Shown here piece after piece: positions 36,001 through 48,000 of a DNA stretch of 64,000 bases (position 1 is its first letter; the number at the start of each line of letters is the position of its first letter). The notes beneath the pieces are model-generated. The model saw only the letters and a list, made by a program, of their open reading frames with translations. It did no database searches and had not been told where the DNA came from. The stretch is from JAKLFA01 sp038222225 (GTDB taxonomy: Bacteria; Omnitrophota; Gorgyraeia; Zapsychrales; JANLHA01). The stretch is taken from the NCBI GenBank assembly GCA_038222225.1, contig JBBRHV010000006.1:3213-67212 (forward strand), written 5' to 3'. The position numbers and the translations under genes were made by a program.

Positions 36001-39000
36001 TGTTTAAAAAAATCCGCGACTCCGAGGAGGAAAAAAATAGGGCTTTTGCCGAAATTCAGAGGGGCGAGCTAGCCGGGTTGATAGACTCGGCGCTGCGTTG
36101 CGGGTATCGATTGCAGGATTTAGCCCGGGAAGCGGTTATATCCCCCAGTTATATAACAGGTATCGTGAAGGGGAGGATGCAGCCATCGACAGACGTTATC
36201 CGTAGGCTTGTTGCTGCAACAAAGAAGGCCATGGCCCATCCAAAAATGATTGGGCGAAAAAAGGGCGGGATGTTGATTAGCGCAGAAGAACGCCAAAGGA
36301 TAGTAGCTCGTCTGCAAGCGCTTATTCAAAGAGGGTTCTTGCCTGCCCGGATCGCGGAAGAAGCGAAAATTTCTTTAGCACTTCTTTCACGCGTGCTTAA
36401 TAACGGATGGGGGTTGGGTACCCATGCTCATGAAAAAGTGATGAGTGCTGTTGAGAAGATGGAGAAACAAAAACCGAATCTTGATCAGATAAGGGATGTC
36501 TTAGTCAAGATTTTAAACAGCGGTTATTCATTTGTTGAAGTGGGAGAAGTGGTCGGAGTGAGTGACATAAAACTGAGGCGCATCTACAAAGGAGAAACCG
36601 GTTTTGCTGTTGACGAAAAAGAACTGTTAAATAAACTTCGGATTTTGAGCGGGCAGCCACATCCGAATGCTGTTTTAGGGAAAGCATTGTACCGGTTAGC
36701 CGTCCTTTTGGGTTCGCAAAAACGTGTGGCACAAATCTGCGCAGAGAACACGTTTGTCATCAGCAAACTCATCCGCGGTTCAGGCGGGGTTAAAGCCGAT
36801 AAACGGAAAAATTTATACGCCTGCATTGTGCGCGCGTTACCAAAGATCGCAACGTGTTTGACTCTGGAATTGTCCGGTAAAGGGCTTGGTTCTTTAGCTG
36901 GGTCCATGGCAGAGGTCTTGCGCAACAGATCAGGCGCCGTGCGCTTGTTTACCGATGTGGACTATTTGACCTTTAACGCAGCCCGGATCCACGAGTTCCT
37001 GGCGGTTGAGAATGTTCTACTTGAGCTGACGCAAAACATTTTCCTCAAGAAAGCGCGCGAATGGATCGATGAACAAGGTGTACATGTCATTTATCATGTT
37101 GTCCCTCAAGATCAGGCTGACTTAAATGGAAGAAACAAACCGTTAACGTTATCGAAGGTCCAGGGTGAACGTGATTGGATTGGCGCGGAGTTTTTTGACG
37201 AGCGTTCAGGACATGCCGTCAATTCCTCTGTTTTGAATGCCGTTCACTCAGATATGTGGGTCAGGGTGAAGAATACAGTCCCGGCTCTGGAGCAGATGAA
37301 GCAGATGTTTGATGCAGATCAAGATTTGCTCACAGAAGAAGGAGTGAGAGTGGAGAGAGACGTCCGCGACACGTTGATGGCGTTGCGCTCTTCTTTGAGA
37401 AACGAATGGGCTTTGGCGTTCGCGGAAGATCTTGTTGCCCTCATGCCGGATCCTGAACACTTTGATGAAACGGGTGAGTGGATGACGTGGTTTAAGCCTC
37501 ATGCATTTAATGGGAAATTCACCCTTGAAGCATGGGGTCTCGGGCAGGAGTTCATCGATCGGTTGAACAAGGTGCGCGGGGCAGACACGAGCAAAATCAA
37601 CAGCGTCGGGGTTAATTCGTCTATTTTTGGTCATTTATTCGGGGCAAAGAAAGAAGCGGCAGACATTGATTCTACGGAGGTCAGACAGGAGATAACAGAG
37701 TGTGATTTTGATCAGGCCGTGCGCGGAGTTCGACGCCTGGTTAATGAAACGCCGACAAATGAAATTGCAAAAGTTCTTTACGGCCTGCTTCAGTATGAGG
37801 AGGACTATTTGTATTATCAGATTGTTCGTTATGAGGCTGCCAAGAGAATAGCCAAGGCATCGGTGGAGGAATATGAAGATCTGAAACAGTTGATCAGCAC
37901 ATTGCGGATGCTCGGGAAGATGATTGAAGATCGCCAAAAATTGTTTGAGGAAACAGGGGAAACGAACGTTGACTTTTATTTATTAGCCCTTCGACAGTCT
38001 CGACAGAAGTTAGCAAGATTATTCCGTTTTCATATTCGGGGGTATGAGAATCTTGACCGGGTCGTTCAACGGTTGGACAGCGACACGGTGGAGTATTTAT
38101 TTTCGTTCTTCAGCAGGGCATCAGTTCAAGAATTCACCAGCTTAGATGAGCTCATGCAGATCATGACATTTGTCCGGCGGCGCACTTCTTTGGTGGATGA
38201 AGATCTGTTGGCGCGCGCCAAAGAAAGCCTTGAACGGATCATGGTGGAATGGGTTTGTGAAGTCGGCGGAGAAAAGGATCCTGATCTAAGGAGCCAAGAA
38301 GTCAGGAATATTCTAGAATACATTACACAGCATGATCGGACATTCCGTCAGAAATTGAAAGAAGGCATCAAGAGGGCCATTGGTTTCTTAGCCCGTCAAA
38401 TCAGAAAGAGTCAAGATGACGCAAGGGAGGCGCAAAACTTGGCAGATAAGAAGGCCGTTGAAGGACGGCAAAACACACTGATTGATTTAAGCGTGAGTTA
38501 TTCGGCGCTGATGACAGCAGTGGATGATGAGTCAGGAGACGGAAATCTTGATGGAAACAATTTATGGGAAAGCCAAGACAGCCAACAGACAGATAAAAAA
38601 TCAAACAATGATTTGGGTGCAAATGCTTCTGTATTGATGGGAAGAGAAAATTACAGGCATCTTAAAAAAAGATTTGATGATACAAACGCGGCGCTATTGA
38701 TTGGAAGAAGTGACAGGTCACAGACAAACAAGGAAATAAGGGCGAAGAGGCTCATTCAGGGGTCGATTTTAAATGCGTTTCTCTTTTGTCTTCCTGCTTT
38801 GGTCATTGCGGTGATCGCTGTTGTGACTTGGGGGCCAAGCTGGAAGATATTTGTGGCGGTCTGGGTTATTCTGGCGTTAACACGGTTTGCAATGTCCATG
38901 CGCCATATTCCCGATATTTGGAGAACATTGCAGGGCTTAGGTACGCCAACGAAGGGCGGCATCATTGAATTGGCTAAGGCCACTAAGACCAAGATGGAAA

Positions 39001-42000
39001 GGAAAGCTGTGGCGCGTGAGCAAGCCCGCAAGAAAGCGATTCATCAGGCCAAGGCTGCTATGGGCAGGGTTTCTCCCAAGAGTTATGCCATACAAGAGGA
39101 GTATAGCACCGAGGTGGGCCGAAAGATCCCGGCGGAACTTAGAAACGACGAAGAAATTGTTGAGCAATATGAAAAATTGACAGCCCGTGCGGAAGAATTT
39201 TTTGCGCGCAAAGTACGTTCACAAAAACCGAAAGAGACTGCGCCGCAGCATATTCCTGAGGTGGCACCAATACCGATAGAGCCTGTCCAAAGACAGGAAG
39301 CGCCTGAGGCGCGCGAAATGGCCAGAAAACGGTTCATTCGTCGACAGCTGGCTGAGGCGCGCCGTTATATTGAAAAGCTGGACAGCCGCGGGTTTATGAG
39401 CGCGCATGAGTTTTTGAACGCCGCCGAAACGTTTAAACCGGAGTGCGTTAAAACATATCCGGATGATGCTCAGGTGAAGGATTTTCTGACGTGGTTTGAT
39501 TGTGCAGTTCAGGCTGTGGCACAACAGGTCGCGGATAATGTTCGGCGCATGGAATTTGAGGAGCGCAAAAAGGAACTGCTGGCATCATGGCGAATGATGG
39601 TTGAGAAATTGGAAAGAGCCCGGCAACGGCTGGATCAGGCTATGGCGGCAAGGATTTCCAAAGACCGCGCTTCGTTGGCAGAGTTGCAGAGAAGGATGGA
39701 TCAACAGGTCGCGGATAATGTTCGGCGTATGGAATTTGAGGAGTGCAAAAAGGAACTGCTGGCATCATGGCGAATGATGGCTGAGAGATTGGAAAGAGTT
39801 CGGCAGCGGCTGGATCAGGCTATGGCGGCAAGGATTTCCAAAGACCGCTCTGCGTTAAGTGAGTTGCAGGTAAGGATGGATCATCTGGCAGCGACCATAG
39901 AACAGCTTCGTCAGGCAAAAGATGTTTTGCGCGCGTTGACTTTGCCATCCGCGACCGCCGGTGAGGATGATTTGCGATCCGCGATTTTACAGGTGCTTCC
40001 CGTTGAAGTCAGAGAAGACCCGCGCTTGGCGCTTTTTATCGAACAGGCCAGGTTGCGGTTGTATGAACACGCTGTGACGCGGGTTTTGGATATTTTGTCT
40101 CAGTCTTCAGTTGACCCCAGAACTTTTGATGACAGCGAGGCCTTCCGCCAGGCATGGATTGCGAAAGTGCCGGTATGGATGCAGGAGGATCAACGTATCA
40201 TTGCAGCCCTTGAAGAGCGTATTGATCAAGGCCTTTTGGTAATAACCGAACAGGAGAAAAAGTCTGCTCAAGTTAAAAGGGAACAGGCATTAGAAAAAAG
40301 AGCGACTATTGGGGAACTTTATACCGCCTTAGGAAAAAATGATTTTGGAACGGCACTGACGAAAGCCTTTAAGTTGCGCACATTGGTTGCTGATATGCCG
40401 GTAGAGGATTGGTTGGAATTTCTTGAGATGTTTGTTGTGCAGGCAGCTCAGAGAATCGAACAATTACGTCGGGAAAAAAGGCATAAAGAGGCCGAACATG
40501 CCATCCAAGGAATGCGTAGGCTTTTGGACAAGACCCCGCTGGCGGAAACTTTCAAGCAAATGCTAGGAGACATTGACCGCCGTTTGCAAGAAACACAACA
40601 TAGAACGCCGGTTTCCGAGCGTATCCAAGAAGGAGCAAATGGCAATGAAACAAATTCTGCTATCGCGCATGGGACTGACAATGCAGATAATACGGGCAAT
40701 GTACCGGATGAGGTAGGAGCAAGGCTTAGTGCTGAGGTCTGGCTGGATGTGGCGCATTTGGATGCGGAGGCGGTCAATGGGGTTTTGAGATTTAAGGGGA
40801 ACGATGGCTCTGGATTGACGTCTTTGACTTTGACAGACCTTCCGGTGAGTGCCGCTCTGGATCAATTATGGTTTTTGTGGTTTAAATGGAAGAATGACAG
40901 AGAAGCATTTTATCGTGATTGGCTTTCTCATCTCCGAAACATTCCTTTATCGTTTTCTCACTTAAAACAAGAAGACAATTTAAAACAAGCTGTGCTCAGT
41001 AAAGGGCGCATGGCTTTTGCGATTCATGTGGCTGCCAATATGCGTTCTGACCGTTGTTTGTACGAACGATTAGAGGCAGCCGCGAGATCAGGAGCGCATA
41101 CGGTGCTTGTCGTTTCCGGCGGAGGCCTTTATCAGAAAATTTTACGAAGAGTACCGTTTGGACGGTATGTGTTCCGTGATGGATCTTTGAAATTGATTCA
41201 CATGTGGGCCAGTTTGTCGCGTGAGGGAAAGGTCCCTCCGGGTGTGAGGATCGCCGTTGCGCTTAATTCGAATTATATCGGCTCGAAGGCAAAGCGCGAA
41301 GCGGTTCGTTTGGTAAAGAAAGTGAAGTTGGCTCAAGAATTGGGCATTCCGCTTTCTCAGATCGAAATTCATACCATGGCTCCTTTGACCGGGTTTGAGT
41401 GGGTTGACGGTATCGGGCTTTGGAACTTGCGCCATGTGGATGCGATCGCGTTTTTCAGGGACATCTTATTACCAGTTTTAGCAAAAAATGGAATTGGTAC
41501 TAAAGAGTTAACCGTTCGTTTTGGTGTGGCCCATGTGATGAATGCAACAAACTATGCATTTTGGGTGTATTTGGCTGGCCGATCCGTCGATGAAAAGAGT
41601 GCGGGCCGGGCGTATGACACTTGGCGAAAGCATTCACGTGCTGATCAACTGGCAAAAGCATGGTGGAGAGTTCAGTATGAAGTCAATAAGCGGATTCAGG
41701 AGCAGGCGTCTTTTGGTCACGTCGCATTGATCTTTCAGCCGGCGGCAAAGAAGGCGGGGGATGCGGTTATCCGTTGCGCGTCTTTTGTGCAAAGTGTGAA
41801 TAGCGCGGTTTTAAAGACAGCAAGACAAAACGGGCTTATCAGCGATTCAATCATTATTCAGGAATTAGGTTTTATGCGCAGGATGTTTACGGCCTATGAG
41901 GGAATATTAAGTGAACAAGGCCGCAGAGCCATACAGAATATCAGTGAATTCATGAGTAGTCTTCAAAGAGGCTCGGCGGGGGATGATGTTCGCCGGAAAG

Positions 42001-45000
42001 CCGTCGAGTGGATCTATAAAATGCCGGAACCGTTGCAGTTGAATATGGAAGACGAATGGCTGACGTGGTTTGATCACAAGAAAATCCAGTTGTTCCCTTA
42101 TGGTTTAGGGGGCGGGTGCACGGAGCCTTGCTTGCATTGTTTTTGGGGGAATCCTGTTCCAGTGGCGAATCTAAATCCTCTTCCTGCCGTATTTCTCGGC
42201 GCGAAAAACAGCAAACGAGAAGTTCTTACGTGCGGACATTTTGATGATCTGGAATGGTATGACCCCTTATTCGGAATTGGGCTAGACAGCATTGTGAAGT
42301 ATTATTTGAATTCAAATCCACGGCAAAGGTTAAGTCTTTTGACTCGCGGTTGGGAAAAAGAACATGCAAGAAAACAACAGGTTGTTGAGAACATTGTTCG
42401 TATTGTATCCGGCGCTGATTATAACTTTGAATTTGGAGTTTCCTTTAATCTTGCTCAGTCTGGAAAATATGATCTCGCTAAGGCGATTCAAAGTGGAAGG
42501 CTGGAGTCTGTTTTAGAACTGTATGCTCAGCGTCATCAACACATTTTAAGGACGCTTCGAGGCTTGTCGAAGATCCGATACGTGGTTCGTCCGCTTCTGC
42601 AGGAGCGGGAGTTGGATCATCCCACAGAGAAATTGCTTGGCATGGTCTTGCGCAAAGCTGAGGTTGCGGCTGCGGACGTGAGAAGGGCGGAGGCGACCGT
42701 CATTGGAAGCAATAGAAACAGCCGAATCCCCTGGGGCCCAGGAACGCTCACGATCGAATGTGATCAATGCATCAATGAGACCGGTTCCGGCGGTGAGTTT
42801 ATTCGAAGCATTGACTCGGCGATTCGCGGAGAAGATTTTGTGCGAAGTTCCTACGGGCACATATATAGAGAAGGCATGCCGTGCGCTCAAATACACGGTG
42901 CTACAAATGAGATCGTTGTTGTTCTTCCCAGCGGAAAGCGGGTGATGCGAGGACCGATAAGCGATTTTCCGATGAGGACGGTAAGGCAAAAGGGCGCTGC
43001 TCAAGGTGGCAACTCTGCAATTTTAGCTGAGAAATTCAGTGATTGCGTTGATATCGATTTTGAGAGGATGTTACAAGACCGGAAAAAGAAGTTCTCCTCC
43101 AGTTGGCCGCATCTTGATTTTACAAATCGCATTTTGATTCCGTTTCCTCTGCCAATGTTGCGGGTGTACGGAAAAGAACCATTTCATGACGAAGATATTC
43201 AGCGCGTTATTTATGAGCTTTTAACCAATGCTCACGATGAGGCGCCGGCCGGGCTGATCAGAGTGAATTTTGAATTGGGAAGCATTGATTCGCAGAACGG
43301 CCTAAGTCTTTTTACGATCCAGATCGAAAATGAGCGCACCGGAGAGATCCCGTTTGATCAGATGTTTCGGTTCCTGTTGGGACAGGCAATCACCGGGAAT
43401 CTGTGGCGTAATAAGACGACGGATCAGCCGGTCATTGAACGGATCCAGAACCGTTGGGAAGTTGGGGAATTGGAAAACATGCCGGACATTTACGAGCGCG
43501 TACCTGACCGTCTTCAGGCCCTTGCGCTGGCCCACCGCTATGTTCGTCAATATGGGCTTAAGTCGATCCTCTTTCTTGAAGGAGTCGGTCGAAGAAAAAG
43601 TAGAGAGAGAAACGAGATCGGCGGAGTGGGCGTGGGACTTTATAACAGCCGGTATACCATCAATCGATTAGGGGGAAAGATTGATCTTGATGATACGCGC
43701 TCGGGCCGGACCACGTTCGCGATCGGATTTTTTGTCCGGGAATTTTCATTGAGGCAAAAAGGATCGGATGCGTTTGTTAGCGGTGCTAACTCTGCGGTTT
43801 TTAGGGGATCGAAGGATTCTTCTCTTGATTCTCTGCTTGAGAGCATCATGGCGTCCCACAAAGAGAGCGGGGTGCGATCAACGCCTTGGGCTGCAAGGAT
43901 GGACAAGCCGCTTGACCGCACAGGATTCAACGGGCCGCACCTTTTCGCGAATATTGAATTAACGAACGAGCAGGTTCGGTTGTTCCTTATCCTTAAAGAG
44001 CATAAACAGGCGCTCCTCAATTTACTTGGTGAAAGCTTCAGAGCTGTATTTGGGAAAGCGGCAGGGATCCTTCTTAATCAAAATGTTTCTGGATTTAAGG
44101 CAACACAGGTCGATGAACAGTATTTAACTTGTACCGTTGGTGATCTTTTTATTCCAGCCATCGAAAATGCTTTTGATGCCTATATGAAAAAGAGCGGCCA
44201 ATCATCCGATGTTCCGTTGGTTCTTGAATTTTATATTTCCTTTGATGGCCGGGTGATGATTGCGGAGATGCGCACCAATGGTCTGTCGTATGATTCCGGT
44301 GAGACCGCGACCTCCGAAAAGAAAAAGGACTCGGATCAATTGGGTGGAAAAGGGCGCGGACTGAAAGCCATTGATGAATTTGCTGCATGCATCGGCGGGA
44401 TCCAGTGGGATATCCGAAACCGTAAAGATCTTTTTCCTGAGGATGCGGAAGGATCTGTTTTTTATGTATCTCTTCAACGGGATAAGCTTTCTCAAATCGT
44501 CAGTCATGCGGCGAAGTTTTTTGGTCTGGGTTCGTGCGCGACATGCCCAGAGGATAGCGTCAGAAGAAATGCCGACGCAACGAGCAAGAATAGTGGAGCG
44601 AATTCTGCAGTCTTGAACGGAAACACGGATGATTCGACGGGAAGTGATTCTCAAAAGAAGCGCTTGGAAGATTTCTTGAGCATGGCTAAAAATTCACAGT
44701 TGGAGGCGTTTTGGTTAATTCATGAATTAAAATTGGATCAAATTGAGCGGGCCGTTTCCGTTGGCAGCGGCGTGCTTGCGTTGGCGCCGTTTGAAATGAT
44801 TTTAATCGAAAGCGGTGTTGTGGTTACGATTTTTGATCCCGATCCAAACGTTCAGGAAAATTGGGCGCAGTATAAAGCGCGAAGGCTTAATGGCCATTGT
44901 GTTGACCTTGTACCGTTATCCAGATCAAAATTTGGAAGTTCAGCACAGCCGATCCAGGGTGCGCAGATGTATATTACGATGAATGTTTTTGGTCGTTCGG

Positions 45001-48000
45001 GCATTCCTATGACAGAACGTGCACAAATGTTAGGCCTCTTAGCGAAAAGTTTTAAAAACGGGGACTTTCTTTTGAATGGATGGTGCAGTCCGCTGGCGTT
45101 TGAATTGATTGCAAATTCGCCGGCACCCCAAGAGGATGTCAGGGTCGAGACCGCGCTCAATCACGAGCATATGCTGGCCTTGGTGAATCTTTTGGAATCG
45201 CGGCATATGATGTTGGAGCCTGTCCGTTTCGGCAGGAAGGAGGACGTTCTTCATCAGAGGGACTTTTATCGAATTATTCCGCTCGGATCACCGGTGATGC
45301 CGGTAGCTGATAAAAATCGAAAAAAGAAGGGTGAGCGCCAGCCTGGAAAGAGGATGTCCGAAGATAAAGGCGCCAATGCTGCTGTTTCGCAAAATAATGA
45401 AGGCGTTCCGGCGGATGATCGAGGGATCGATTGGAAAGGATTAAGGGCAGGGCTTGAGCAGGGAAGTTCCTTGTCGTTCGGCAAGGTCAAGCAGCTGATC
45501 CGGGCAGGGAACAAGAAGGTGTTTGGTCTGCTGCAATCTGTCGTCGCCGGCCACAGCAAACAAGAGGCTGCGGTTTGGCATTTTATTTTGACGGTGGATC
45601 TTGATCGGGAATATTCAGCCCATTTGGGTTCGAACATGAGAAATTTGAAAATGGCTGTTATCCGGGCCGCGCAAAAGGATCTTGAAAAAGGCGGTGTGCC
45701 CGGGTCCGATCTTCTGGAGCAGTCTGTGTCCTATGGTGATGAAGATTCTTTGAGCGCTCTTCAAAGGGTGGCCTTCGGTGTCAGCAAAGGGAAATTCCTT
45801 GCGATCAGAGTAATCTTTGAGGCGCAAAAGGAAAAGAGTCCGGCGTCTCCGCAAATACGGGCTGTTTGCCGGGGATTTTTGAACACGATCGCCTATAAAT
45901 TAGGCGAAGGGATCGAGAGGGATCCAGAAACGGGGTTACTCATACTTGGAGCGCTTGTTTTTGAGATGCCTTGTGAACCGATAGGGGAAGGGGCCCGCGG
46001 GATATTAAAAAATATCGTCGATGGGAAGTGCCGGTTGACTAAAGAGAAAAGGATTGAGGCGTTGAATTCTTTGGTGGAATGCGTTCGTGACGGAGGCTCT
46101 GTCGATTTGCTGGAGTGGATTTTGAAGGGCGTGGCCGCGCTTGACGGCAAAGGCTTCCCGCGTCTCAATAGCTGGAGCGTTCAAGAGATGCTGGGTTCGC
46201 TTTTCCACAATGTTTCGGTGGCGCCAGTATTGCGCTTGTATGCTTATGGACTGATGCCATTGCCGGAAAACGAGACCGAAGCGCTTGTATTAGCTAAACG
46301 TGTGTTACATGAAAAGGCCCATTTGACCTCCTTGGAACTATTTTCAGACAGCGGTGTTTGGCACAATGAAGAGCTTAAGGTTTATATCTTGGCCGTGTAT
46401 TTGATTATGGTTGCGAAAATAAAAAGAAGCAGTTCCTTTTTTTCACGATGCCAGAATCAGGAAGATGACATCGACAGCATTATGACCGGCACGATGCTGA
46501 AAGAAGATTACGGCGGGATTGGTAACAGCAAGCTGCAGTTCGGGCGCAAAGATCTTATCGAGGACCGCAATGAACCGAAGATGATGTTCGGTACCTGCGC
46601 CCACGAGTGGACGCATATTTTTAACCGTTGGATTATTGAAATTTATAGGATCGAAGAAGAGGATGGACAGGATGCGATCGATGAATTTTTGGCGGATCTG
46701 GGTGCGGAAATGTTTTTTGGAGAAATGGGCTGGCAGCAGGCAAAAGAGGTGCGCCGGAATAAATTTGTATTTCAGCACGCGAAAGTATTTGGGCGGAGTC
46801 CCCGGGCAGATCAGATCAGCCATGAGCAGCATGAGGCGGCCCGTGTCGCCTATAAGGAGATGCAGCGGTTTTTGGAAGCCAGGGAAAGGGAGACCGGTGA
46901 ACGCGTTCCTCTTTCTGGAGAGATGCTGTTTTATCTTTGGGGTGCTTTGGGAGAGAGGAAAGCAGAGGAGATATCGTTTGTCATGTTGCAGGATTTGCTG
47001 CAGGTCCGGTATGGTTATGCGGAGTTTGTTCATCGGCGGAAAAACAAGTTCCAGTCCCGTCCCCTCGCGGATAGCGAGATGGAAGAAAAAGGAGTAACGC
47101 AACGTGAACCTGATAAGGACATTGTTTATGTGATCAGATGTTGGCATGTAGAGGAAGAGGAGCGCGCCGAGCTGTTTGAAGGACCAAATGTTTTACGAAT
47201 TGCTGTTTCATCCGGCACAGAACCGCAGGCCAGCGGATCCCAGGATATTCAGGTCATACAAGAGGCAACAAACCCGAAGGATGGAGAAGCGCCATCTTCT
47301 AACGCCAACTCTGCGGTTTTAAACTATTGCGTCGCGTGTTTTGCCGGCGTTGTCGCGTCTCCCTGGGTCGCATTGCCGGTTGACGTTGTCGCAAGCATTG
47401 CCATGATGTGGGGAATCATTGTTATGTCTGAGGGGATCGAGATGCGGCACTCTTTAATTTTTAGGGCTCTCACCTGGATCAAAGACCGTTATGAATCACG
47501 CAAGGTCACGATCGAATTTTTGAAAATGGTCTTGAGGTTTGCAAACATGGTTGGTTTGTATGCGCTTTTATCTTTTTCGTGGGGAACGCTCATTTTGCAA
47601 TGGATCTCGTTATTAAGCATAAAGCTGGATTGGCCTGAGTGGATGACTTTTATAGCAGCGCTCCTACCGGCAGCAGCCTTCATCAGCGGAGTAAGTATGG
47701 TGGTGGTCCCGGAGATCATCCGGGTGCATAAGGAATGGAAGAGATATCTTAAGAATATCCGGGGAGATCGTGCTCCGGAATGGATGGCCCAAAAATACAG
47801 CCATATCTCCGCGGAAGAATTGCTCCACCGTTCGGTGAGGATGAAGCGTATTGGGCGGGTCTTGTTAGCTGCTGTTTGGGGAATAGGTATCATTCTTTTG
47901 GCGATGTCGTTCCAGCATGCTCCGCACATGAAAGTTCTTAAAGGCATAAGCATTGTTGTTCTGTTTTTTTATTATCAGACATTGGTTGCAGCCCGGGAAA

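Noticed and set aside
27080..37500. Recurring WFKP peptide (27090, 28400, 37489) as a second linker
   Set aside because: Three occurrences in different structural contexts with no common position; probably chance.
46443..47147. A 234-codon minus-strand ORF opposite the metallopeptidase
   Set aside because: It mirrors the HExxH segment and has no recognisable features of its own.
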